Made by a program: the position numbers and the translations under genes. 64,000 nucleotides of DNA from Blattamonas nauphoetae (Eukaryota > Preaxostyla > Oxymonadida): contig JARBJD010000152.1 of assembly GCA_033064195.1 (NCBI GenBank), positions 108,194 to 172,193 of the forward strand, given 5' to 3'. This document shows, one piece after another, positions 55,699 through 64,000 of the stretch (position 1 is its first letter; each line of letters opens with the position of its first letter). The notes beneath the pieces are model-generated. The model worked only from the letters and a program-made list of their open reading frames with translations, ran no database searches and was not told the DNA's origin.

Positions 55699-57263
55699 AA
55701 ACATCCCATTTATTCTTCAAAGATCGTGACTTGTCTCACACAATCAGTTGGTTTCGATGGGTCAGAGTTTGAACAAAAAAACACCACAGAATCACGGAAA
55801 GTGGTACGGAGATACTTTACGGGGAGAACTGTGTGACTTTCGTTTTCAGTCCAATTACGGAAATGAGATTGGTTTATCTCCCAAAATTCGTGTGGAGCAC
55901 GACGTTTCTATGTTGAAATCGAAAGCTGTTGTGTTTGTCTGTTTTTTTTTTCAGCGTGTTCGATAAATTTCTCAAATCTCAGTTCGTATACTTTTGGGAG
56001 AATTATTGCACCATTGATGTACAAATCGATGCCTGCTGAAAGAAAGGCATCACTATTTGAATTGGGGTTGATACATGAAAGAAGGCACATCCGGCCTTTG
56101 CACCGATCGTCGAGCAATTTTTGTTGGATCGAATGCTTCTCATTTCATTCAGACGCTATTTCCATACTCCGAAAACCCCAAGGTCCAAAGGTTGAAGGAG
56201 ATGAGTGGCATTGGGAGCAAAACAGAACAGTTTGACATTGTTTTCGCCTAAAATCGTTCTCACTTTATGTGGTTTTATGAAAAGAACAACCATCCACAAG
56301 CAAGACCACAGATCTTGAATTTTTCACGTCAAGAATGAGGATCAAAGTCACATTCAGACAAAATACGTCCTCATCGATCCATTGAGACCTGCTTCGGACG
56401 ATGTGACTGTCTCGCTGGAGATGGACACCTGACAACTTCCGCATTTCATTACCTATTCTTATAGCGGTGACGATCAGGGGAGGGAGAGTAGAACCATCGT
56501 GACCGATTATGGGTAGGAGGGTGAGTGCAATTTCGTTTCGATTGACAGCGAGCTGCGGTTGGTCAGTTGGGCCAGAAGGAACTATGAATACGCGATCGAG
56601 ACAATCTGAATAAGCCTATTTTGACACTTCCACCAACAAGAAAACCAATGATCTCTCTTTTGCGCATCATCTCCTCTTCAAAATATCAAATTGTATCGGG
56701 ATGATACGAAAAACTTGTTCTCCAATTAGGGTCGTCGAGAAAGGTGAACGGCCGAATGTGAGACAAGTATCATGACATACATGCGAGGTATCAGGCCTCG
56801 CAGTCACTGGATCGTCTAAAGCTGCGCAATTCAGGCTGATCTCACCTTCCAGGATGTGTCAGTTCACTTTCTGATCTTCCCACAGATTTAACTCGTCCAT
56901 TTCACATCATTTCGAATTTTACTCCCTCTTAAGGTCCATCTGAGGTCATCTTTTAGAAAAATCGAATACAAAATGACTTTCTTTCGGAGAGAGACATCGA
57001 CGACCAATTTGAAGAAAAGGAAGGAAATCCACACCAAAAAAAAGAGACGTCTATGACAAAAAAATAGATAAAAAAATATTGCGCTGAGTATCAGTAGTGT
57101 ATATGGCGAATCTCTATATCTACCTACTTCCCAATTAGTACGGAATAAATCACTTTTGACCTCAAAAACACATATTTCCTTCTTCTTCGGTTTTGATGAA
57201 ATTTGGACCTAATTCTTACATATTTCGATCAAATATACTCCAAAAATGGATTGAAGTCTATGC
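55699..57263. other. Gene-poor stretch
   Basis: About 1.5 kb with only short, unrelated open frames. A 72-codon frame at 55748-55966 has no recognisable features. Just upstream of the Merlin relic (55059-55115) three copies of TTCAAAGTCGA-like words occur, but no inverted partner was found here. No RNA gene was recognised. Confidence 0.4.
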
Positions 57264-57763
57264 ATTGACAAATCAATCGGCACAATCATTAGGAGGTTGT
57301 TTCCTAATGCAATTGGTGTCAACGTGTCAATGGGAAATTCGTGGATTTTATTTTGTTTACAAATCCACAGGTCCACAGGTCCACAAGTCCACAAAGTCCA
57401 CGGAGCAGAGGTATGGTAGAATGCGTACATTTTGGTGGAAAAGGATTCATTGACAAATCAATTGGCACAATCATTTGGTGGTTGTTTCCTAATGCAATTG
57501 GTGTCAACGTGTCAATGGGAAATTCGTGGATTTTATTTTGTTTACAAATCCACAGGTCCACAGGTCCACAAGTCCACAAAGTCCACGGAGCAGAGGTATG
57601 GTAGAATGCGTACATTTTGGTGGAAAAGGATTCATTGACAAATCAATTGGCACAATCATTTGGTGGTTGATTCCTAATGCTATTAGTGTCAACGTGTCAA
57701 TGGAAAAATCGGGGATTTTATTTTGTTTACAAATCCACAGGTCCACAAGTCCACAAAGTCCAC
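57264..57763 (+). repeat. 185-bp tandem repeat with embedded 9-bp minisatellite
   Basis: Units start at 57264, 57449 and 57634 (each ATTGACAAATCAAT), giving a period of exactly 185 bp; the third is cut short at about 57763. Each unit contains a run of GTCCACAGG/GTCCACAAG nonamers. The first two units are nearly identical, the third is more diverged. Apparent open frames across the units are by-products of the repeat. Confidence 0.9.
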
Positions 57764-57968
57764 CGACTACTTAGGAAGTAATGCGGAGACTAGTAAAAGA
57801 ACTATTCTTCATGCTCACAGCTGGCATATTACATAAATCAGTTTTGTTTATGTGGACTTTTCAGTATTGATGCTACAATTTTCTTCATATTATAAAGTGA
57901 CAGTTGACAAAGATAATAAAAATGAGATTAGATAGAGCATAGGAGGTTATATATGAGCAATGTACAAT

Positions 57969-58105
57969 GTGGACTTGTGGACCTGTGGACCTGTGGACCC
58001 GTGGATTTATAAACAAAATAAATTCTCCCATTTTTCCATTGACACGTTGACACTAATCACACTATTGAACTGTCATCATTTCCTTATGCCAATTGATATG
58101 TCATT
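57969..58105 (-). repeat. Inverted partner of the 185-bp repeat
   Basis: The sequence GTGGACTTGTGGACCTGTGG, followed by AAACAAAATAAATTCTCCCA, CATTGACACGTTGACACTAA and CCAATTGATATGTCA, is the reverse complement of the 185-bp unit, with scattered changes. Together with the direct units it forms a fold-back structure with a spacer of about 205 bp. Confidence 0.8.
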
Positions 58106-58400
58106 GGATCGACTGGTCCACACGTGCACGGCGCAAGGGCACGCCCAGAATGCACCAGAATGACGTGCACTACCTCCCCATGCATCTGTGGTATTGGTGG
58201 ATTGTTTTGGTCAAATTTGATTTTTTCACTTTTTTTCACTCTTATTTATGATAATTAAAAAAATGAATTTTTCAAATTTAACCTTTATTTTTGCGATCAT
58301 CCAAAATTGTTCTGACAAGGCTAATATCAGTCTAACGAGTTTATATACAACGTGTTTCGTATGATCTGAGAAGTATTTCAGAAGTTATGGGTAGTCCAAA

Positions 58401-58447
58401 AATAAACGTTAAACTTTTTTACTTTTCTGATTTTTTACTTTGTATAT
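58401..58447 (+). promoter_or_regulatory. T-rich motif, copy 1
   Basis: AACGTTAAACTTTTTTACTT followed by GATTTTTTACTTTGTATATG; the ATG at 58446 opens a 39-codon frame that ends at 58565. Same layout as the motif before the two Maverick genes downstream. Confidence 0.5.
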
Positions 58448-58593
58448 GAAGAGGAGATCCAGACAAAGTTTGAAAAATCCAATTTTGAGCTTTGACCACA
58501 CAATCCTCTTCCAAGGTCAATCCCGATCTGCTGAGTTCATTTCTGATGTTTTCAGAGTGATCTGAGCAGTAGTTCCTGAGATATTGACGATCC

Positions 58594-58643
58594 AAAAACA
58601 AACGTTAAACTTTTTTAACTTTCTGATTTTTTAATTTGTATAT
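58594..58643 (+). promoter_or_regulatory. T-rich motif, copy 2
   Basis: AACGTTAAACTTTTTTAACT followed by GATTTTTTAATTTGTATATG; the ATG at 58642 opens only 15 codons, suggesting a decayed gene start. Confidence 0.5.
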
Positions 58644-58994
58644 GAAGAGGAGTTGTTGGCCTAGTTCAAGTATTGAGCCCTCGACGTAATGTTCCAAGAT
58701 ACTCAGGCAAAATGGTGCCCTGGTGACTGATGCGCAGAACGATTTGGAGGTTGGATTGGAGACGGATGATCGAAAGATTGTCCCCGGGGTTCATGTTGGC
58801 AGCACTTAGATGTGCCCGTAAATCATGCCCACCCAAGACTTAACCCTTCAAGGACTTCGCCAGCAGCAGTCATTTAGAAGGATCGCGATAGAACGATCCC
58901 CAAAGGAGTATCGGGGTGTCTATAGGAAGCTCGTACGAACGTAGGAAAGCTCTTCTCTTCGGTTATTTTTGTCCTGTTTGATTTGCAGACTTCA

Positions 58995-59044
58995 ATAATA
59001 ATCGTTAAACTTTTTTTATTTTTCCATTTTTTAATTTGTAATAA
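58995..59044 (+). promoter_or_regulatory. T-rich motif before the repeat-module gene
   Basis: TCGTTAAACTTTTTTTATTT followed by CATTTTTTAATTTGTAATAA directly upstream of the ATG at 59045. Third of four similar blocks. Confidence 0.55.
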
Positions 59045-59629
59045 ATGACAAACCAACTCACACCAAGCAAACTGAACAGCATGTTAAGTAATGAACAATT
59101 AATACTTGTTACCGAACCAGTTCTGACTCGTCGTGGAACATCGTATCTGTCTCATGGAACTTTTGAATATGCTACTGAAGATAAACCTGAGGAGGTGTTT
59201 CGAGTCTATGTTTCATCATTCATCAGAGGGACAAGACCACATCTGGATCCAAGTCGGTATCATCGATTTGATGACTATTGCACCAAAGAAAAATTCATTG
59301 AATCCCTTCACAGTGAGAATTGTGAACTTGTTGGTGAATACAAAACTTCAGAATCAGTAGTAAGATATCTGCATGAAGGGGTTGAATGGAAAATAAAACC
59401 AGCACACTGGATGAAAGGTGTACGAACGCACGAGAAGAGTCGGAAGCATTACACTCAATCATTTGTTGAAAACGAATTGAGAAAGCATAAATGTGAGCTC
59501 GTTGGTGAGTACAAGAGAGTTCTTGTTCCTTTTCAATATCGAGTGATTGGAGATGATAAAATATACAAAATTAGACTTGATGAATGGTTTAGAGCAAAAA
59601 CAAAGCCACATTTGAGAAAACAAAAATAA
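59045..59629 (+). CDS. Maverick-associated protein with three repeated modules
   Basis: Single exon, 194 residues, starting MTNQLTPSKLNSMLSNEQ and ending TAA. It is built of three diverged copies of a module of about 50 residues. Copy 1 has ILVTEPVL, then VFRVYVSSFIRGTRPHL. Copy 2 has CELVGEYKTSESVVRYLHEG followed by WKIKPAHWMKGVRTH. Copy 3 has CELVGEYKRVLVPFQYRV and YKIRLDEWFRAKTKPHL. The consensus 'LV-EYK----V-Y------W-I----W--G-RPH' recalls small modules in phage and giant-virus proteins (the 'EY....V......H.W......F..G..CP' type) but lacks their zinc-binding Cys pairs. The protein is basic, so nucleic-acid binding is plausible. It ends 45 bp before the polymerase gene and carries the same upstream T-rich motif. 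Function unknown. Confidence 0.8.
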   Translation: MTNQLTPSKLNSMLSNEQLILVTEPVLTRRGTSYLSHGTFEYATEDKPEEVFRVYVSSFIRGTRPHLDPSRYHRFDDYCTKEKFIESLHSENCELVGEYKTSESVVRYLHEGVEWKIKPAHWMKGVRTHEKSRKHYTQSFVENELRKHKCELVGEYKRVLVPFQYRVIGDDKIYKIRLDEWFRAKTKPHLRKQK

Positions 59630-59674
59630 ACACAGAACTTTTTTTTATTTTTGAACTTTTTAATTTGAATAAAA
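59618..59674 (+). promoter_or_regulatory. T-rich motif before the polymerase gene
   Basis: ACACAGAACTTTTTTTTATT followed by GAACTTTTTAATTTGAATAA directly upstream of the ATG at 59675. It overlaps the last codons of the preceding gene, consistent with compact, separately transcribed element genes. Confidence 0.55.
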
Positions 59675-62600
59675 ATGGAGACCCCGCTTCAATTTGTCAC
59701 AAAAAGCATTAGAAAAATTCAACAATTGTTTCCCAACACCACCTTTGAATTCAAGGACAAATATGGTCAAGATCGTCAGTATGATCCGAACAGCAGAAAC
59801 TACGCACATCAGAACTCATATCTCGCGTCTATGCTTCGGAATCCAGAAGTCGGATATCTAGAGTCATCTCCTGACGATAATATTTCAACATTTCTTAACA
59901 AAATTGAAAACCAACAACTGATGGCGTCAGAAGATCAGCATGAACAAAAAAGGATTGATGAAGAAATGAAAGCAAGCATCCAAAATATGAAAGCAAATCC
60001 AAGAGTGAACGAAAATGAATTGAAAAAACAAGTGTTCAAGATCACGAGGAAACTAAAGTCGATTGAAGAGATATTAATGGATCATTGGATGAAGAATCTT
60101 TTGATCATTCAGAAGAAAAATGAACAGATGGAATCAAGAAAAGTGAAGGAAGTTGATGGTTTTGATCAATGCATCTTACTCGCTGAGCCACGAGACAAAC
60201 TTGCATTCAATGAGTGTCTGACAAATGCACGAAAGAAGTTCAAGAAAAATGATGTCGAGAAGGTTGAAGACAATGGAAAACCTTATCAGTTGTACTTCCA
60301 CAATCATCTCAAGAACGTTGAGGAAATCACAACATTCATCAAGGCAGTGTATGAAAAAGAGAAGGATCATCCGTTCAAGATACGTATTGATTTCGGTAAG
60401 ATCGTTGAAAGAAAAGACAGAGATGAGACAACATACAAGGATTTCAGACCAGAATTGGAGAACACCTCAAAGAGTTTCCCGACTGTGATTAGAAATGACC
60501 CAGACATCAATGAATGTTCAAAATATGCAATCAACCTGATCAAAGAATCTCAGGAGAGAACACTGATGGACACAAAGACAATGTTTATAGCATTCCACTC
60601 CATTCTTGTTGCTGTTTACAGATTCCCAGTTGCAGGAAAGGCAAATGCATTGCTCACCATCCACATGAAGACATTCAATATTAAATACGTTGATTCACCA
60701 TACAATATGTGTTTCTTTCAGGCAGTTTCGCACAAAACACTTCCAGATACTCCAGAGAGGAAAATACCATTGTGTACCAGAAATGCTGAAGCTCACAGAT
60801 TATTTGCCGTCTGCAAGAATCTAACCCATCTTACATCGCATCAATTGACACCATATCTTCAACAATATCCAGGATTTGACATTGCATCTGACATGGAAGA
60901 AACAATGAAAATACTAAACATTACAGTTCACATTTATGAATACGATGAGGACAAGAAACGATATTTCCTCAGTCAGTCGTATGTCAACGAAAACGATGAT
61001 GCACTAGTTGTTCCAATACTCATGGTTCCTCTCACTGCAACTCTTGTTCACGTACTGTTCATTTCTGATCCTGAAAAACTCACTGGATACAAACTCTGTC
61101 CGTATTGTCAATCGAGAGGATTCCAAGTGAAGGATTCACACTTCTCGAGAGATTATGAAAAGCATCTTGCTGATTGTAAGGAACTTGATGGAAAACATGT
61201 GAAGAAGATTGCACTGGACAGAACACCAAGACCGTATGTTCCACACATTCTCAACAATCGAACCAATGAATTTCTGATGGCACACAAGAGACAAGACGAA
61301 TTCAAACCAATACAATACTATATCACTTATGACTTTGAAACAATGGAAGATCTCATTCTTGACAATCTATTCTCTGATGACAATACACAACTGATCTCAC
61401 ACTTGAAACCTCTCTCCGTTGCATCAGCAATCAAAACAAAATCAGGTGTTCAATCAATCTACTTTGATCTTCGAGATGGAAAGGATTTTGTGAAGCAATG
61501 GATCAGAGAACTCTTCAAATACGCAGAGACAGTTCGACAGGACAACCAATATGAAGATCCAGTGATTCCGTTTCAGAATGAAATCAGTGTGATTGGATTC
61601 AACAGCTCCAGATTCGACATCAATCTCATCTTCCGTGATCTCGTTGACAAGGATTGGAAAGTGGTGAGCTTCCTTGGATCAACAACGAAATACAAGCAGG
61701 TTTTGATCAGACACGAGAGAACTCAACAGGTACTTCGGTTCATTGACATGATGTCGTACACAGGACCAATGACTTTGGATAATGCAGTCAAAGCCTTCGG
61801 AGGAAACACCACTATTCAGAAATCATTCTTTGCTTACGAATCTTTTGATTCATCAGACTACGACGCAGTGCTAAGCAAACAAGAACCTTTCTCAAAATAT
61901 GAATTCTATTCCAGTCTGAACAACAGTGACATGTCCGACACAGATTTCCAAATGTACCTTGATGATTGGAACAAACAAGGATTCAAGAACAGATGGGACT
62001 ATCTGAAATTCTACAACATCAGAGACGTCGAATGTATGATTGCACCACTGGACAATCTCATTGATCTGAACTTCCAATACAAAGTGGACATGCTGCAGAA
62101 TCTCTCATTGTCCGCCAATGCTTCTGCAATCAAGTATGCATGTGCCTACAAGGACTTTGATATCGATGCTGACTACAACGAATGTGACGAATCTGGACCA
62201 ATCAAAATCACAAAACAATACTGGAAATACAAAGTTGAAGGATACATGTATCAAGACCAGAAAGCACATCGCAATACTAACAAAAACGTAACTGAATCAG
62301 ACTATGAGTGGTTTGTTCAACAGTGCAAGAAAGTGTGCTACATCTGCAAGAGTCACTTCACACAAGCAGTACGACCAACATTGGATAGAATCGACAATTC
62401 GAAAGGACATTCAAAAGAGAACGTAAAGATCTGCTGTGATTCCTGCAACACCTACAAGTCAGACAAAGATGAACATCTCACACGATTAAGAATCCAACTC
62501 AAGAAATATTGCATCTGGAAATCATTGCCAATGACTCTGACACACGAGCAAACATATCACAAGTTGAGAGCAGCTGTGACTGGTGGATTATCGAATGTTC

Positions 62601-64000
62601 AACACCGACAGAACATCAAAGACGTGACTCCAATCAATCACTTCTCATTTGAAGATGGTGTTGTCACATCAACCGATACTGAACACATCATGACTCACGT
62701 TTGTGGTGTTGACTTTACTTCACTTTATCCAAGTGCTTTCTCATCAATCAAGAACAAGAACAATCCATACACCAAACACAGAATGTACATGCCAGGAAGA
62801 TGTCTGTACACTGCAACAGGAGATAAAGAATGTCGGGAGATCGTCGAGAACAAGAATCAGAAGACATTGTTCGTTGCTGAATTGAAGGGACGCATTGATG
62901 AAAAGTACATAAATGATTTCATTAACTACCCACCAATCTTCAGAAACATTGTGGTCAATACGACAGAAGAAAACATCGGAGAGAAGACGTATTCGTTGAT
63001 GAAGAAACATGGATTGAAGACTGATGATAAACAACGGAAGCTGACCCAACTCTTGAGCACACACGATCAGTATATGTTCTTTTCGACATACTATCTGTGG
63101 TTCCTCATCGACTATTGCCACTTCATCGTCGACGACGTAAAGAGTGTGATGGTCTTTTCGAGACATGCTGGATTTGAACCATTTGTGACCTCATTCATGA
63201 ATGATCGAATTGAAGCAATGAAGGTTGGAAACAAGGGAAAAGAACAATTCTGTAAGACGAACCTCAATGGAAGTTACGGATACGATGGAATGAACACTGA
63301 GAAGTACAACTCAATCACAATCTGCAATGAGAAGAGAACATACTTGAAACAGATGATGAAAGGATTTGTGGCAACTAGAGAGATCAATGAGGACAACTAC
63401 ATCGTGATTGAAGACAGAGAGAAAGCATCGTGCAAGACTTGTCTGCAAGAAGCAGTATTCACACTCGACAATGCCAAGTTCTGGTATCTGAATTTCATCT
63501 ACAATTTCATGTACAAGTGCCTAGACATGAACAAGATTCACTTCTGTGAGGGAGATACTGACTCTGCATATTGGGCAATTAGTGGTGATCCAAATGCTGG
63601 AATACATCAACAGTTTGAACATGTGATTGCTGACGAAGACTTTTATGATACACCCAAATACGAATGGTTTCCCAATCCTGAAAAGGGAGTTGATGATGAG
63701 AAGAAACTGTTGGGATTAGCAATTGAGAAGGAAGGTGAACAGATGATCTGTCTTGCACCAAAGTGTTACTCACTAGATGAGAAATGCAAAATCAAAGGAG
63801 TGTCACTGAAGAACACAAATATCACAAGTGACGAGTATGTGAAGTGTCTAAATGGAGAGAAAACTGTGACGACAACATTGAACTTCCAAACAAGAAGGGT
63901 TCATTCTGACGATGACACGAATGGATTTGAGATAGCGAAAATTCAACAGCAGAAACTCAGTCTCAGTGGAATTCATCTGAAGGCAATCGTACTTGAAATT
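59675..64000 (+). CDS. Maverick protein-primed family B DNA polymerase with HNH insertion (3' partial)
   Basis: Replicative polymerase of the element. The frame is open for 1,442 codons to the window end. Residues 1 to about 215 are charged and helical. Residues about 240-510 form an N-terminal module with SPYNMCFFQAVSHK, MEETMKILNITVHIYE and TLVHVLFISDPEKLTGYKLC, ending in a C-x2-C...H...C cluster. The 3'-5' exonuclease motifs follow: YITYDFETME (Exo I, about 551), VIGFNSSRFDINLIF (Exo II, about 640) and YLKFYNIRDVE (Exo III, about 776). At about 886-930 an HNH-like unit is inserted: CYICKSHF, PTLDRIDNSKGHSKENV, then CCDSCNTYK. The polymerase motifs are GVDFTSLYPSAF (A, about 1012), FCKTNLNGSYGYDG (B, about 1194) and CEGDTDSAYW (C, about 1292). 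KIKGVS near 1375 fits the KxKGV element near the thumb. All catalytic Asp residues are present, so it looks active. No introns are needed. Confidence 0.93.
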   Translation, partial: METPLQFVTKSIRKIQQLFPNTTFEFKDKYGQDRQYDPNSRNYAHQNSYLASMLRNPEVGYLESSPDDNISTFLNKIENQQLMASEDQHEQKRIDEEMKASIQNMKANPRVNENELKKQVFKITRKLKSIEEILMDHWMKNLLIIQKKNEQMESRKVKEVDGFDQCILLAEPRDKLAFNECLTNARKKFKKNDVEKVEDNGKPYQLYFHNHLKNVEEITTFIKAVYEKEKDHPFKIRIDFGKIVERKDRDETTYKDFRPELENTSKSFPTVIRNDPDINECSKYAINLIKESQERTLMDTKTMFIAFHSILVAVYRFPVAGKANALLTIHMKTFNIKYVDSPYNMCFFQAVSHKTLPDTPERKIPLCTRNAEAHRLFAVCKNLTHLTSHQLTPYLQQYPGFDIASDMEETMKILNITVHIYEYDEDKKRYFLSQSYVNENDDALVVPILMVPLTATLVHVLFISDPEKLTGYKLCPYCQSRGFQVKDSHFSRDYEKHLADCKELDGKHVKKIALDRTPRPYVPHILNNRTNEFLMAHKRQDEFKPIQYYITYDFETMEDLILDNLFSDDNTQLISHLKPLSVASAIKTKSGVQSIYFDLRDGKDFVKQWIRELFKYAETVRQDNQYEDPVIPFQNEISVIGFNSSRFDINLIFRDLVDKDWKVVSFLGSTTKYKQVLIRHERTQQVLRFIDMMSYTGPMTLDNAVKAFGGNTTIQKSFFAYESFDSSDYDAVLSKQEPFSKYEFYSSLNNSDMSDTDFQMYLDDWNKQGFKNRWDYLKFYNIRDVECMIAPLDNLIDLNFQYKVDMLQNLSLSANASAIKYACAYKDFDIDADYNECDESGPIKITKQYWKYKVEGYMYQDQKAHRNTNKNVTESDYEWFVQQCKKVCYICKSHFTQAVRPTLDRIDNSKGHSKENVKICCDSCNTYKSDKDEHLTRLRIQLKKYCIWKSLPMTLTHEQTYHKLRAAVTGGLSNVQHRQNIKDVTPINHFSFEDGVVTSTDTEHIMTHVCGVDFTSLYPSAFSSIKNKNNPYTKHRMYMPGRCLYTATGDKECREIVENKNQKTLFVAELKGRIDEKYINDFINYPPIFRNIVVNTTEENIGEKTYSLMKKHGLKTDDKQRKLTQLLSTHDQYMFFSTYYLWFLIDYCHFIVDDVKSVMVFSRHAGFEPFVTSFMNDRIEAMKVGNKGKEQFCKTNLNGSYGYDGMNTEKYNSITICNEKRTYLKQMMKGFVATREINEDNYIVIEDREKASCKTCLQEAVFTLDNAKFWYLNFIYNFMYKCLDMNKIHFCEGDTDSAYWAISGDPNAGIHQQFEHVIADEDFYDTPKYEWFPNPEKGVDDEKKLLGLAIEKEGEQMICLAPKCYSLDEKCKIKGVSLKNTNITSDEYVKCLNGEKTVTTTLNFQTRRVHSDDDTNGFEIAKIQQQKLSLSGIHLKAIVLEI

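Larger units (their letters stand above)
58340..58660 (+). repeat. Tandem duplication of about 192 bp containing a promoter-like motif
   Basis: Two diverged direct copies: ATGATCTGAGAAGTATTTCA near 58358 and GTGATCTGAGCAGTAGTTCC near 58557. Each runs on to AAACGTTAAACTTTTTT, GATTTTTTA.TTTGTATATG and AAGAGGAG. The spacing is about 192 bp. Each copy places an ATG just after the T-rich block, opening frames of 39 and 15 codons. Confidence 0.75.
58300..64000 (+). mobile_element. Left part of a Maverick/Polinton-type element
   Basis: Called from the protein-primed family B DNA polymerase at 59675 and its upstream partner gene, which share a promoter-like motif. Maverick elements are 15-25 kb DNA transposons related to adenoviruses and virophages, and normally also encode a retroviral-type integrase, an FtsK-like ATPase, a cysteine protease and capsid proteins. 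None of these lies in this window, so they would be to the right if the element is complete. The left terminus is not defined; the fold-back 185-bp repeats at 57264-58105 may belong to its terminal region or be independent. Confidence 0.65.

Noticed and set aside
57193-57774. Several 70-98 codon frames on both strands across the 185-bp repeats
   Set aside because: They repeat with the DNA unit, differ only by point changes, and exist equally on both strands; they are products of the tandem repeat.
57264-58105. Possible CRISPR-like array
   Set aside because: The units are 185 bp with no short repeat/variable spacer alternation, the host is eukaryotic, and no cas genes are present.

Overview
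The window looks like nuclear DNA of a unicellular eukaryote. Genes are dense, many carry several introns of about 27-120 nt (a cluster at 30-37 nt), all with GT..AG ends. The code is standard: TAA and TGA end recognisable genes and neither appears inside them. A U2 snRNA gene is present, so splicing is spliceosomal. Two gene families recall oxymonad (Preaxostyla) genomes such as Blattamonas and Monocercomonoides: a degenerate kinase followed by a SPRY-like tail (20420-22358) and an armadillo/HEAT-like orphan family (40945-41894). That placement rests on family recall, not on a search.

Region 1, about 1-48,440, is host housekeeping DNA. In order it holds: the 3' part of an unidentified gene; a SKA3-like kinetochore protein; ribosomal protein eS1 (RPS3A); TAF1 of TFIID on the minus strand; a coiled-coil protein; a SAPS-domain PP6 regulatory subunit; U2 snRNA; a TRF4/TENT4-type nucleotidyltransferase; a Q/N/P-rich prion-like protein; a pseudokinase; an unidentified RPKSA-motif protein; a 1,983-residue Ser-rich disordered protein; a giant SF3B3/CPSF160/DDB1-superfamily protein; ribosomal protein uS2 (RPSA); the ARM-like family member; a three-RRM RNA-binding protein; a poorly resolved small gene; and a kinesin-8. 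Several neighbours are divergent with short shared 5' regions (TAF1/coiled coil, Ser-rich/CPSF-like, RPSA/ARM-like). Many genes concern gene expression (TFIID, U2, splicing or cleavage superfamily, RRM, TENT4, two ribosomal proteins); SKA3 and kinesin-8 are both spindle proteins. No functional operon is implied.

Region 2, about 48,440-58,200, is AT-richer and gene-poor. It contains low-confidence small or decayed genes and several mobile elements: a TA-flanked inverted-repeat element with 21-bp iterons (52154-52986), a second TA-flanked fold-back element (53220-53814) with a decayed relative (54110-55045), a Merlin/IS1595-like transposase broken by a TAG codon, and a 185-bp tandem repeat with an inverted partner (57264-58105).

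Region 3, about 58,300-64,000, is the left part of a Maverick/Polinton-type element. It carries a protein-primed family B DNA polymerase, open to the end of the window, which has an HNH-nuclease-like insertion between its exonuclease and polymerase parts. Upstream is a small gene built of three repeated modules. Both genes, and two mini-ORFs upstream, are preceded by the same T-rich motif, a candidate element-specific promoter. This element is the best candidate in the window for something poorly described.
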